This document shows positions 17,036 to 26,508 of a DNA stretch of 64,000 nucleotides, piece after piece (within the stretch, counting starts at the first letter, position 1; each line of letters begins with the position of its first letter). The notes below the pieces were generated by a model that was not told where the DNA came from, made no database searches, and saw only the letters and a program-made list of their open reading frames with translations. The position numbers and the translations under genes were made by a program. This stretch comes from G963664935 sp963664935. GTDB taxonomy: Bacteria; Pseudomonadota; Gammaproteobacteria; Methylococcales; G963664935. The DNA is taken from assembly GCA_963664935.2 (NCBI GenBank), contig CAXXSE010000007.1, forward strand, positions 930,001 through 994,000, in the 5' to 3' direction.

Positions 17036-18521
17036 TCAGGCAATACTCCGCTCCTGCTCAAAGATGGTTTTGAAAAGTTTACGTTTGGCCTCATTCATCT
17101 GTTTGACTGCGTCATTGTCGCTGATTGAGAAGGCAATTGCATCCAGCTTTTTAAAGGTGGTCCCCAGTTTGAGATATTGGTTTGCATCAGGTAATGATTT
17201 GAGCTTCTCGTAGGGTGTCATCATTAACTTGTAGGGATAGCTCTTTTTCACCTTTCCTTTGTTGTCTTCTTTTGGGACAGGAAAAAAGCAAGGACGATGG
17301 AAGTTGATATAGGGGTTGAAATACTCTCTGTGAAATTCATTAAGTTGAGGCGCCCAGTACCCCGGGATATGGTCGTACCCCAGATGTTTGCGGATGATGG
17401 TTCCGTTCTTGGACTCGGCGAGTGCATTGTCGTTGGAATGGCGTGGGCGTGATTTGGTCAGGTCAATATGGAGCTTTCCGAGCAGTTTTGCCACGGTATG
17501 ATTGATGTATTCCGAACCGTTATCCGCGTGAAATGCCAGGATGACAAAAGGGAAGATTTCGATCAGCATCTCCAGGACCGGAATCATGAAACGCTCAGTA
17601 ATCCGTTCTACGGAGAATATACATTCAAATTGCGTGACTTCATCAACCGCATTGATATGGTAAACCCCTTTGATCCCATCCAGGTCGCCCTGATGGACTG
17701 TGTCGATCCGTAGAAAGCCTGGTTTACCTTCTGAATTGGGTTTTCGTCGCTCGCCTATCTGAGAGCGTTTTGAAGCGGTTTTATCAAACTGGCGGCGCTG
17801 TCGTTGATAACACGTAGAATGACGAAGATTATAGACAGTCTTGTCCAATATGAAATGGCCCTGAAGAGGGGGGTAATTTCTAACGTGAAATGGCCCTGAA
17901 ACCGAGAACAGATCATAAATTGAGGTTACCTTACGCTTCAGAAGTGTCAAGGAGATTCCTCCGCTACGCTACAAACTCCTCCTTGACACCTCTTCCGCTC
18001 CAGTTAAAAGGTTATTCATGATCTGTTCCCAATTTCAGGGCCATTTATAGATTGGAATAGACTTTGAGATGGGCAACCGAAATCTTTGCTAAGCGCTCAT
18101 AGCGATAATCCTCATAGATCAAAAGCATCCGCTCACAGATCTTCTTGGTGGCTGCACCGCAGAGTGTCCCATGGAGCTTGTCGGTCTCAGCTAACAGCAC
18201 TGCGTCCTCAGGGCGGTAGAAGCGTTCAAATCCCGATGCTGTACGCTGTTGGCGCTTGATGTATCCGGTTTTTTTGTATTGCTGTACCAGCCGTTTCACT
18301 TGCCGTGGAGAATAGCCACTCACCTGCTCCAGATAGCGGATGATCAATCCCTTACCGTTCTTGCTGCAAGAGATATAACTGAATTTGACCAATGTACGCC
18401 GAATCCACTGGTAGCGCTCTTCCTTGTTGGTAATTGAAAACGCAACCTCCACAGTTCCTTCGAGAAAGATGCGGACGTCATCCAATGTTTTTATCTTTTT
18501 GTCACTCATATAGATCACCAT
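17036..18521 (-). pseudogene. IS transposase with rve integrase core, split by a nested MITE
   Basis: The N-terminal part (18521-18045) has HTH features (SYISCSKNGKGLIIRYLEQVSGYSPRQVKRLVQQYKK, then FYRPEDAVLLAETDKLHGTLCGAATK). The C-terminal part (about 17835-17036) has the DDE integrase core: LRIDTVHQGDLDG, FHADNGSEYIN, and SNDNALAESKNG (Glu). The two would form one protein, but about 225 bp with the same end motifs as the IS interrupt the frame after KISVAHL. The family within the rve group is not certain. Confidence 0.75.
17837..18058. repeat. MITE nested within its parent-type IS
   Basis: It has the same ends as the surrounding IS (gtctattccaatctataaat and gtcttgtccaatatgaaatg) but no transposase. 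The centre carries an inverted repeat of gtgtcaaggag type, with arms at about 17946-17990. The end motif aaatggccctgaa occurs twice on the right, as in the parent. Insertion into a copy of its own likely parent is notable. Confidence 0.6.
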
Positions 18522-18618
18522 AGGTGACCATCATGAGCAGAAATTACTCCTCAGGTACAGGGCCGTTTCACGTTGGAATCACGGCTCCCGTTCAGGGCCA
18601 TTTCATATTTGACAAGAC

Positions 18619-19115
18619 TAATTGTTGCCATCTATGCTATGTTGGCAATACCATCCAAATCCTATATCCAACCGTTGATGATTATTGCGGCCATGCCCTT
18701 TGGAGTGCTCGGCGCGATTTTGGGCCATTTGTTACTGGGCATGAATCTTACGATACAAAGTATTATGGGGATGTTGGCGCTGGCCGGAGTTGTGATTAAC
18801 GATAGTTTGGTGTTGGTGGACTTTGTCAATAATAAACGGCGGCGTGGCATAGGGATTGAAACTGCGATTATGGAAAGTGGTAAGGCCCGAATTCGTGCAA
18901 TTCTGTTAACTTCCTTAACCACATTTATCGGTTTGTTACCGCTAATTTTCGCGGAAAATACACAAGCACAGTTTTTGATTCCCATGGCTGTATCATTGGG
19001 CTTTGGGATTTTGTTCGCCACTTTTATTACCCTAATATTAATCCCGATTAACTACGTTATCATCGATGATATCCAAGGGTTATTTTCCGAGCGACCACAG
19101 TGGGAAACCGAATGA
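18619..19115 (+). pseudogene. RND-type efflux pump, C-terminal remnant
   Basis: Encodes VAIYAMLAIPSKSYIQPLMI, then AMPFGVLGAILGHLLLG, GVVINDSLVLVDFVN and LTSLTTFIGLLPLIF, the last transmembrane helices of an AcrB/HAE-type pump. It is continuous with 16624-16970 before the IS insertion. The N-terminal two thirds of the pump is absent, so no function remains. Confidence 0.85.
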
Positions 19116-19137
19116 GGCGTCTGGAAAAGATCAAATG

Positions 19138-19214
19138 TAAGCGTTCACGGTTATCGGTTAACAGTTGTGATAAAAGCTGGAGACGTGAGGAACCTATGCG
19201 TAATACTTTGAACC
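19138..19214 (+). repeat. dispersed repeat R2, copy 1
   Basis: Contains gttcacggtt, aaagctggagacgtgagga and actttgaacc. A related copy lies at 59375-59449. It sits between the RND remnant and the TonB operon. Confidence 0.5.
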
Positions 19215-19265
19215 AAACCGATAACCTTGAACGATTACATTTTTTTACCTAAAAAAAACAATCTT

Positions 19266-20033
19266 ATGAAATTCTCATACCCAACAATGGCCGTATTGTT
19301 TATTTTTTTGGGATTTCCGCCTAACAGCGATGCCGATAACCTCGATCAAGCCATCGCAACGGAGACCACAATCAATCAAGCCGCGGTCAAATCACAGAAA
19401 AAAATCGACAGGGTCAGCGGTCAAACACGGAAAGCACTGGATGAATTTAGACGAGTGTCCCGTGAAACTGACACACTGATAACCTATAACGGCCATTTGC
19501 GCAAAATGTTGCGATCGCAACAGGAAGAAAAAGAGTCTATCGAGCGGCAGCTTGTGGAAATTGAAACCACTTGGCGTGAAATTGTCCCGTTGATTTTGCG
19601 AATGCTTGAAAGCATCGAAACCTTTGTAGAATTGGATTTTCCCTTTTTACCGGATGAACGCCACAAGCGGATCGAAAATCTCAAAGCTATGATGTTGCGA
19701 GCCGATGTAACCGATGCGGAAAAATATCGTCGAATCCTGGAGGCATATCAAATCGAAAACGATTACGGGCAAACAATCGAGGCTTACCCGGCCGATTTAA
19801 AGGATAGTGGAACACCTAGAACAGTGAATTTCCTTCGGCTTGGCCGGGTGGCCTTGTATTATCAAACCTTGGACGGCAACGAAACAGGAACCTGGAATCG
19901 AGTCGAAAAAAGCTGGGAATTACTGCCGTATGAGTATAAAAAACCAATCCGGAATGGCTTGCGGATCGCTCGTAAAGAAGTGGCGCCTGATCTATTGATA
20001 TTGCCTGTATCGGCACCGGAGGCGGTCAAATGA
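19266..20033 (+). CDS. DUF3450 periplasmic protein of a TonB system
   Basis: 255 residues from ATG 19266 (MKFSYPTMAVLFIFLGFPPN), a signal peptide. The mature part is a long coiled coil (residues about 35-110) followed by LDFPFLPDERHKRIENLKAMM and RLGRVALYYQTLDGNETGTWN, the DUF3450 signature. Homologues are always encoded with TtpC/ExbB/ExbD/TonB. The next gene overlaps its stop by four bases. Confidence 0.85.
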   Translation: MKFSYPTMAVLFIFLGFPPNSDADNLDQAIATETTINQAAVKSQKKIDRVSGQTRKALDEFRRVSRETDTLITYNGHLRKMLRSQQEEKESIERQLVEIETTWREIVPLILRMLESIETFVELDFPFLPDERHKRIENLKAMMLRADVTDAEKYRRILEAYQIENDYGQTIEAYPADLKDSGTPRTVNFLRLGRVALYYQTLDGNETGTWNRVEKSWELLPYEYKKPIRNGLRIARKEVAPDLLILPVSAPEAVK

Positions 20034-21376
20034 GAAGGTTGATTTTTTTTATTGCTTTGTTTTTTAGCCCGCTTGTTTATTCCGCGCATTTGGATGTCGA
20101 TGAGTTGTTACGCGAAGTCAAAGCATCTCAAGGCGTCGAAGGTAAAATTAATAAGGAACGAGAGGCCCGGTTTTTGGCGGAAAAAAATCAGCAGCTCCGA
20201 TTGCTTTCCGAAGCGAAGGCGAAATTAGCCCAAGAAGAACGCGCCAGCAAAAAGTTGAAACACCAATTTGAAGCGGCCGAGGCTGAATTGGTCGAACTCG
20301 AATCGGTGCTCAAGGAAAAAACCGGAATACTTGGGGAATTATTTGGCGTGGCGCGGCAAGCGGCCGGTGACTTGAGAGTTAACTTCAATACCTCATTAGT
20401 ATCAGCTCAGTTTCCCGGACGTTCCGATGTGCTTGTTAACATGGCTTCTAGCAAAGAACTGCCAACTATTAAACAACTGGAAGAACTATGGTTCAGGCTT
20501 CAGCAGGAAATTACAGAAGCAGGAAAAGTGGTCAGGTTCCCAGCGCAAGTTATGTCGGCGTCCGGAGAGCTTAGAGATACGCAAGTGGATCGTGTGGGGC
20601 TGTTTAATTTGATCGCGGATGGACGCTACCTGCGTTATTTACCGGAAACGGGTCGTATTGTTGATCTTGCACGGCAGCCTTCGTCAAGATACCTTGAACT
20701 GTTGGATGACTTGAAATCCCCCGGATCTGACCAAGTGACTTTAGCCATAGATCCCACTCGGGGTGTAATTCTTGGTATGCTGGTGCAGGCGCCCAGTATC
20801 CTAGAACGCATCGATCAGGGCGGTGTGATCGGATACATCATTCTTATTCTTGGTGCCGTTGGTTTGGTTATCGTAGCGGTACGCGTGCTAAGCCTCAGCC
20901 GGACAAATAAGAAAATGCAATCGCAATTGTCGAATCTTGACAATCCCATAGACGATAACCCCCTGGGACGGGTGTTATCCGCTTCCAAAAATACAGAGTG
21001 GAATGATAAAGGAAATCTAGAGTTATTGATCGACGAAGCGGTAATTCGAGAAGTGCCGAAGTTGGAAACCGGGCAGTCATTGGTCAAACTCCTAGCTGCG
21101 GTGGCGCCTTTGTTAGGATTGCTCGGTACCGTGACAGGAATGATTGCGACCTTTCAATCGATCAGTTTATTTGGGACAGGCGACCCGAAGCTAATGGCGG
21201 CAGGTATTTCCCAAGCATTGGTCACTACAATGTTGGGTTTGATCGTTGCTATACCTTTGTTGTTTTTGCATAGCTTGATGGTAGCACGCAGCAAAATTAT
21301 GACTCAGATCTTAGGCGAACAAAGCGCCGGATTAATTGCGAAAGCATTGGAACGAGGCGGAAATGCTAGGGCTTGA
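20030..21376 (+). CDS. MotA/TolQ/ExbB proton channel with periplasmic coiled-coil extension (TtpC-like)
   Basis: 448 residues. Signal peptide (MRRLIFFIALFFSPLVYSAH), coiled coil to about residue 95, a periplasmic domain, one helix near residue 270 and the MotA/TolQ/ExbB domain (LAAVAPLLGLLGTVTGMIATF, then ISQALVTTMLGLIVAIPLLF). Large ExbB-like proteins of this kind (TtpC) work with DUF3450, ExbB2, ExbD2 and TonB2 in energised outer-membrane transport. It overlaps genes on both sides, indicating one operon. Confidence 0.88.
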   Translation: MRRLIFFIALFFSPLVYSAHLDVDELLREVKASQGVEGKINKEREARFLAEKNQQLRLLSEAKAKLAQEERASKKLKHQFEAAEAELVELESVLKEKTGILGELFGVARQAAGDLRVNFNTSLVSAQFPGRSDVLVNMASSKELPTIKQLEELWFRLQQEITEAGKVVRFPAQVMSASGELRDTQVDRVGLFNLIADGRYLRYLPETGRIVDLARQPSSRYLELLDDLKSPGSDQVTLAIDPTRGVILGMLVQAPSILERIDQGGVIGYIILILGAVGLVIVAVRVLSLSRTNKKMQSQLSNLDNPIDDNPLGRVLSASKNTEWNDKGNLELLIDEAVIREVPKLETGQSLVKLLAAVAPLLGLLGTVTGMIATFQSISLFGTGDPKLMAAGISQALVTTMLGLIVAIPLLFLHSLMVARSKIMTQILGEQSAGLIAKALERGGNARA

Positions 21377-21887
21377 CGGGTTTATCGAAACTATTCGCAT
21401 ATTCATCGACACGGGTGGCCCGGTACTCTGGGGAATACTGGCGCTTTCTATGGTGCTCTGGAGTTTAATCGCGGAACGTTTTATGTTTTTTCAATTCGGT
21501 TATCCGGCTGCGGCGGAAATTTGGAAACGTACATGGCGGAAAAGAAGTGATAGGCGTTCCTGGCGTGCTCGGGCCATAAGAGAAAGCATCATATCAGAAT
21601 CGAATAGCGTGCTACATAAAACGCTTCCGATCATTAAAACCCTGATTGCATTATGTCCGCTTTTAGGGCTTTTAGGCACGGTAACGGGAATGATTCATGT
21701 ATTTGACGTGATGTCGATCACCGGGACGGGTAGTGCCCGAGCCATGGCATCGGGTGTCTCCCGCGCCACCATCCCGACCATGGCTGGAATGGTGATTGCG
21801 ATTCCCGGACTGTATTTTTGCCGCTTAATTGAAACGCGGGCCGAGGATGAAGGACACCGGTTGGCCGACCAGCTTCGATTTGAATAA
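21363..21887 (+). CDS. exbB: ExbB-type proton channel subunit
   Basis: 174 residues from ATG 21363, overlapping the previous gene by 14 bp. A helix at residues 17-37 (GPVLWGILALSMVLWSLIAE), then the two channel helices (LIALCPLLGLLGTVTGMIHVF and ATIPTMAGMVIAIPGLYFC). It is short, as in TonB2-type systems. It forms the proton channel with ExbD that powers TonB. Confidence 0.88.
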   Translation: MLGLDGFIETIRIFIDTGGPVLWGILALSMVLWSLIAERFMFFQFGYPAAAEIWKRTWRKRSDRRSWRARAIRESIISESNSVLHKTLPIIKTLIALCPLLGLLGTVTGMIHVFDVMSITGTGSARAMASGVSRATIPTMAGMVIAIPGLYFCRLIETRAEDEGHRLADQLRFE

Positions 21888-21897
21888 GAATATAACA

Positions 21898-22311
21898 ATG
21901 CGCAGAAGACTAAACAGGAACAACAATGAGCAAGAGTCAGAAATAAATCTGACGCCGATGTTGGATATTGTATTTATCATGCTGATTTTCTTTATCGTGA
22001 CCACTTCGTTTATCAAGGAATCCGGGATCGACGTCAACCGGCCCACGGCAAAAACAGCCCAACGCAATGAACACGGCCGCATTATAGTATCCATTAAACC
22101 CAATGGTGAGGTTTGGATCGATAAACGGGTCGTGGATATTCGAGCGGTTCGGGCCAACGTTGCGCGTCTTCATGCCGAGAATCCCTTGGGTTCGGTCATT
22201 ATCGCCGCTGACCGCGAATCCAAAACCCATGATTTAGTGCAGGTTATGGACCAAATACGGATGGCGGGAATTACTAACGCGGCAATTGCGACGGAAACCG
22301 ATTCTCAGTAA
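21898..22311 (+). CDS. exbD: ExbD biopolymer transport protein
   Basis: 137 residues: one membrane helix (LTPMLDIVFIMLIFFIVTTSF) with the essential Asp of the ExbD/TolR family, then a periplasmic domain (GSVIIAADRESKTHDLVQVMD). It follows exbB by 10 bp. Confidence 0.92.
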   Translation: MRRRLNRNNNEQESEINLTPMLDIVFIMLIFFIVTTSFIKESGIDVNRPTAKTAQRNEHGRIIVSIKPNGEVWIDKRVVDIRAVRANVARLHAENPLGSVIIAADRESKTHDLVQVMDQIRMAGITNAAIATETDSQ

Positions 22312-22364
22312 AACGTAAGTACTGACGAAACAAAATGATGTACTCGGACAGTCGCTAACACAAG

Positions 22365-23018
22365 ATGCTTGGACAATATTTCGATACAAAACCGTTCATG
22401 TTGGGGCAAGCCCTGTTTTGCGGGTTAGCGATTACGCTGGGTCTGTTTTGGCTGATGCAATACATGATTTTGAACAATCAAGTTGTATTGCAACAATCAC
22501 GCGAGTTATCGATGGTGGATTTTATTCGCATGAAGCGGCAAACCGAGCTCAATGTCAAGGAACGGCGTTTACCCGAGAAACCACCACCGAAAAAGCGCCC
22601 ACCGCCACCGCAGATGGAAGTCTCGCAAGTAAATCCGCTTCAAAATACCCCGGAATTCGATATACCGAATCTTGATATGCCTATTCAAGCTAATCGTTTT
22701 CGAGGTCCAAATGTGAGTGGATTAATGGTCGGTCGGGGTAGTATTAGTACGAATTTGATTCCCTTAGTAAGAATTCCGCCACGTTATCCGATGCGCGCCC
22801 AAATGAAGCGAATAGAAGGTTGGGTAAAAATCGAGTTTTTGATTACCGGAGAAGGCGCCGTAGTCGATGCAATTGTCGTGGAATCGCATCCACGTCGCGT
22901 TTTTGACCGTGAGGCTATTCGAGCGATCACTCGATGGAAGTTCAAACCCAAAATTGTTGGCGGTGAAGCGGTGCAACAACGTGTGGTTCAAATTCTGGAA
23001 TTTAAACTAAAAAAATAA
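22365..23018 (+). CDS. tonB: TonB energy-transducer protein
   Basis: 217 residues: N-terminal helix (GQALFCGLAITLGLFWLMQY), a proline-rich stretch (EKPPPKKRPPPPQ), and the C-terminal TonB fold (RIPPRYPMRAQMKRIEGWVK, then FDREAIRAITRWKFKPK). It couples the ExbBD proton channel to outer-membrane receptors. No receptor gene is in the window. Confidence 0.93.
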   Translation: MLGQYFDTKPFMLGQALFCGLAITLGLFWLMQYMILNNQVVLQQSRELSMVDFIRMKRQTELNVKERRLPEKPPPKKRPPPPQMEVSQVNPLQNTPEFDIPNLDMPIQANRFRGPNVSGLMVGRGSISTNLIPLVRIPPRYPMRAQMKRIEGWVKIEFLITGEGAVVDAIVVESHPRRVFDREAIRAITRWKFKPKIVGGEAVQQRVVQILEFKLKK

Positions 23019-23019
23019 T

Positions 23020-24237
23020 ATGGCGTTAAGATCATATAAATATTGGATATTGATCGTCTGGTTCCTGACCGCAACCGACGTAGCTGGTGGACAGTCCTCC
23101 AAATCGTCGGATTCGCCGAGTGTATCGCCCAACACTTATAAGCAACTCAAAGCAACCGAAACTCATCTTGATAAATCCGAATACCGTAAAGCGCTCGGTA
23201 TTTTTAAACAGTTGCTTCCGAAGGTCAAAGAAAAAGCATTCGAAAAAGCGGTGGTGTTAAGGTCAATGGCGTCGGTATACGCGATGCTCGACCAATACCG
23301 AAAAGCCGCCGAGGCCATGAAGCAAAGCCTCGATACAAAGGCGTTGCCGGAAGATCAAAAACAGCAGGCTTTAATCAACTTAGCGCAAATCTATATTAAG
23401 CTCGAGCGATATCGGCTGGCGGCGGAAATAATGGAGCCGTGGATCAAAACGGCTGAAAAAGTCAGCGCTGACGACTATATCCTTATCGCCCATGTTTTCA
23501 CACAATTAAAGCGTTACCGGAAAGCGCTACCCTATGTGAAAAAGGCCATAGCTTCCACGAAATATCCGAAGGAACCTTGGTACCAGTTAATGCTGGCGTT
23601 GCACTACGAGCTAAAGGATTTACCCGCGACAGCGTCGGTTTTGAAAGACCTGATTCAACGATTCCCCAACAAGGAATACTGGGAGCAGTTAGCCTCTGTT
23701 TATCAGCAGATGGATCAGAACAAAAAGGCCGCTTCAATCAAAGAGCTCGCCTATCAATCCGGGTATTTCACTACGCCAAAAGAAATTCTCGACCTCGTCA
23801 ATTTATTTCTATTCGTGGATGCCCCCTATAAAGGTGCAAGGTTGTTGGAAAAACAGTTAGATCAAGGCGTCGTCCCAAAAACATCGAAAAATTTCGAATT
23901 GCTGGCAAATGCATGGACCCAAGCCCAGGAATTCAAAAAGGCCTCAATCGCGTTAAAGAATGCGGCACGGCTGAGTAACAGCGGTGAATTGTATGTGCGG
24001 CTCGGCCGTATCTATATCGAAGAAGAAAACTGGTCCGAAGCGCGCAACTCTATACTGAAGGGATTAAAACAAGGAAACGTCAAAGATTCTGGAAACGCCT
24101 ATATTCTCCTCGGTCTGGCCAATTACGAGCTTAAATTGCACCAACAGGCCAAAAATGCCTTCAGAAAAGCCAAGAAATACAAAAAGGTCAAAAAGACCGC
24201 GCAGCAGTGGTTGAACTATATTCAGCCGGAAGCTTGA
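23020..24237 (+). CDS. TPR protein at the end of the TonB operon
   Basis: 405 residues. An N-terminal signal/anchor (YWILIVWFLTATDVAGG), then at least seven TPR-like helix pairs (for example SEYRKALGIFKQLLPK, YRKAAEAMKQSLDTK, KRYRKALPYVKKAIAST, NWSEARNSILKGLKQG). It starts 2 bp after tonB, so it is cotranscribed. TPR proteins commonly end these TonB2-type operons, probably as scaffold; exact role is unknown. Confidence 0.85.
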   Translation: MALRSYKYWILIVWFLTATDVAGGQSSKSSDSPSVSPNTYKQLKATETHLDKSEYRKALGIFKQLLPKVKEKAFEKAVVLRSMASVYAMLDQYRKAAEAMKQSLDTKALPEDQKQQALINLAQIYIKLERYRLAAEIMEPWIKTAEKVSADDYILIAHVFTQLKRYRKALPYVKKAIASTKYPKEPWYQLMLALHYELKDLPATASVLKDLIQRFPNKEYWEQLASVYQQMDQNKKAASIKELAYQSGYFTTPKEILDLVNLFLFVDAPYKGARLLEKQLDQGVVPKTSKNFELLANAWTQAQEFKKASIALKNAARLSNSGELYVRLGRIYIEEENWSEARNSILKGLKQGNVKDSGNAYILLGLANYELKLHQQAKNAFRKAKKYKKVKKTAQQWLNYIQPEA

Positions 24238-24273
24238 TTGGGTGAAAAAAGCCCTGAATCACCTCAATTACCG

Positions 24274-25002
24274 CTATATTTCAAAAGTTTTAACGGGATT
24301 AAACCCTTCAACCATCTTCCGTCCCGTATACCCTCTAGGATTGCACAAAACGCGGGCGCCGGCGCACGTATAATCGGAAATGCTATGGGTGTGGCCGTGG
24401 ACCCATGCGGCAATGTCGTACTTGTGAATCACCGCACGAACATCGTTGCAATAGGCAAAGCGCGTTATTGAAGTGGGTGAATTATTCCAACTCCAATTGG
24501 TTGGCGCATGGTGGCTCACCACTACGGTTTTCCCACTAAACGGTTTTTCCAATTCTGAGGTCAACCATCGTCTCGAATTTCGATGGAGTCCGGTGTAGAC
24601 TTCAATCTTGAGCAAGTTATTTTTGTAATGTATCTTTTTAAAATCGTTGACCGACACCAGCAATTCCTCAACGCGATCGTTTTCCTCGCCGCCGAGGTTG
24701 GTCCAAAAAGTACAACCGAGAAATCGAACACCATCGATTACAATCGACTTGTTTTCTAAGAAATGTACATTCGTATTTGCCGACATCACGTTAAGAAGAT
24801 CCATCGTATCAAAATATTCGCGTCCATAAAATTCATGATTACCGGCAACGTAAATCACCGGTTTCCGAGCGCCCTTCAACCATGTCAAACCTTGTTTGTA
24901 GATCCCGATATCACCGGCTGCTATAATAATATCTGCCCCGCTTTCGGGGATTTCCATGGAACCGAATTCTAAGTGAATATCCGAAAAATAATTGATCAGC
25001 AC
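24274..25002 (-). CDS. metallophosphoesterase
   Basis: 242 residues from GTG 25002. Calcineurin-like motifs: YFSDIHLEF, IIAAGDIGIY, VAGNHEFYG, VVVSHHAPT, and WVHGHTHSISDY. The metal-binding Asp/His set is complete. Substrate is unknown. It is convergent with the TonB operon, with 36 bp between stops. Confidence 0.9.
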   Translation of the reverse strand: MLINYFSDIHLEFGSMEIPESGADIIIAAGDIGIYKQGLTWLKGARKPVIYVAGNHEFYGREYFDTMDLLNVMSANTNVHFLENKSIVIDGVRFLGCTFWTNLGGEENDRVEELLVSVNDFKKIHYKNNLLKIEVYTGLHRNSRRWLTSELEKPFSGKTVVVSHHAPTNWSWNNSPTSITRFAYCNDVRAVIHKYDIAAWVHGHTHSISDYTCAGARVLCNPRGYTGRKMVEGFNPVKTFEI

Positions 25003-25137
25003 TCTTTCAATTTTCCTACTAACACGACGAATTTAATCTTTGCAATATTTCTTATAAAGCGATTCTTGTACTCATTCAAGTATTGCACAAGGTTGAAACC
25101 TTAACAGTCCTAAAACACATTTCAATGTATCCAGCCT

Positions 25138-26358
25138 ATGTCAAGCAAATTCACTAATCGAAGAAAATCAATCGGAGTCCGTGTTGGCGGGATCCAAATC
25201 GGAGGGGACGCACCGATAGTGGTTCAATCCATGACCAATACCGATACCGCCGATATTGACAGTACCGTGAACCAAGTCCTCGAACTTGCCGAGGCCGGAT
25301 CGCAGTTGGTGCGGATCACCGTTAATTCGGATAAAGCAGCAGCGGCGGTAGGGCCAATACGCGAACTGTTGGATAGAAAAGGTTGTGATGTGCCTCTCAT
25401 TGGTGACTTTCACTTCAATGGGCATAAACTGCTTGCCCAATATCCGGATTGTGCCGAGGCATTGGCGAAATACCGAATCAATCCCGGAAATGTGGGCAAA
25501 GGCAAAAAACGCGACCCCCAATTTGCGCAGATGATTGAAATCGCTTGCCGCTATGAAAAACCGGTGCGAATTGGTGTCAACTGGGGCAGCTTGGACCAAG
25601 CCGTGTTAACCCGGTTAATGGACGAAAACGCCCTATTGGACGAACCTCAGGAACCGCCGGAAATTATGCGTGAAGCGGTGATGGTTTCCGCCCTCGAAAG
25701 CGCGAAACAGGCCGAAGCCCTGGGGTTGCCGGGTGATAGAATAGTCATTTCCTGCAAATTAAGTAGTGTTCAGGAATTGATTTCCGTCTATCAAAGCTTG
25801 GCGGATCGTTGTTCTTACCCTCTGCATCTAGGACTGACCGAGGCGGGTATGGGTTCGAAAGGAATAGTGGCTTCTACCGCGGCGTTAGCCGTCCTGCTCC
25901 AACAGGGTATCGGCGATACGATTCGCATCTCGTTGACACCCGAACCCGGCGCCTCCCGAACGGAGGAAGTCATCGTCGCCCAGGAAATTCTGCAAACCAT
26001 GGGCATCCGATCCTTTATGCCGTTGGTGATTTCTTGCCCGGGTTGCGGTAGAACAACGAGCGACTACTTCCAAAGGCTCGCCCAAGATATACAAGCATAT
26101 TTGCGCAAAAGTATGCCCGAATGGCGAGAAAAATATAACGGCGTGGAAAATATGCATGTGGCTGTCATGGGCTGCGTGGTTAACGGGCCCGGCGAAAGCA
26201 AAAACGCCAATATAGGGATCAGTCTGCCCGGTACGGGCGAAACGCCCATCGCCCCGGTTTACGTAGACGGTAAAAGCACGACGGTTCTAAAGGGCGATCA
26301 TATCGCCGAAGAGTTTCAGGAAATTGTAGAGCGGTATATAGAGTCACATTATGCCTAA
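25138..26358 (+). CDS. ispG: 4-hydroxy-3-methylbut-2-en-1-yl diphosphate synthase
   Basis: 406 residues. It converts MEcPP to HMBPP in the MEP isoprenoid pathway. The TIM-barrel start (APIVVQSMTNTDTADI) and the [4Fe-4S] ligands (ISCPGCGRTTSDYF and MGCVVNGPGE) are intact. Full bacterial length. Confidence 0.96.
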   Translation: MSSKFTNRRKSIGVRVGGIQIGGDAPIVVQSMTNTDTADIDSTVNQVLELAEAGSQLVRITVNSDKAAAAVGPIRELLDRKGCDVPLIGDFHFNGHKLLAQYPDCAEALAKYRINPGNVGKGKKRDPQFAQMIEIACRYEKPVRIGVNWGSLDQAVLTRLMDENALLDEPQEPPEIMREAVMVSALESAKQAEALGLPGDRIVISCKLSSVQELISVYQSLADRCSYPLHLGLTEAGMGSKGIVASTAALAVLLQQGIGDTIRISLTPEPGASRTEEVIVAQEILQTMGIRSFMPLVISCPGCGRTTSDYFQRLAQDIQAYLRKSMPEWREKYNGVENMHVAVMGCVVNGPGESKNANIGISLPGTGETPIAPVYVDGKSTTVLKGDHIAEEFQEIVERYIESHYA

Positions 26359-26508
26359 TGCGTTCTTGGTAATTATTCAGCTCACCCCTGAAATCCACCA
26401 TTTCCGGTTTAAAAAATGATCATTCACACGTGTAAACTTACGTTTTTCGCCTTGAATTGACGAATTCCAGGGGCAATCCGAACACGAACAGTTACCATTC
26501 TTGAGCAA

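Larger units (their letters stand above)
16971..18618 (-). mobile_element. integrase-type IS inside the RND gene, 5-bp target duplication
   Basis: TAATT at 16966-16970 and at 18619-18623 flanks the element; removing it restores the RND sequence ILLVIVAIYAMLAIP. Both ends carry related inverted repeats ending in aaatggccctgaa. The transposase is on the minus strand and is itself broken by a nested element at about 17837-18058. Confidence 0.8.
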
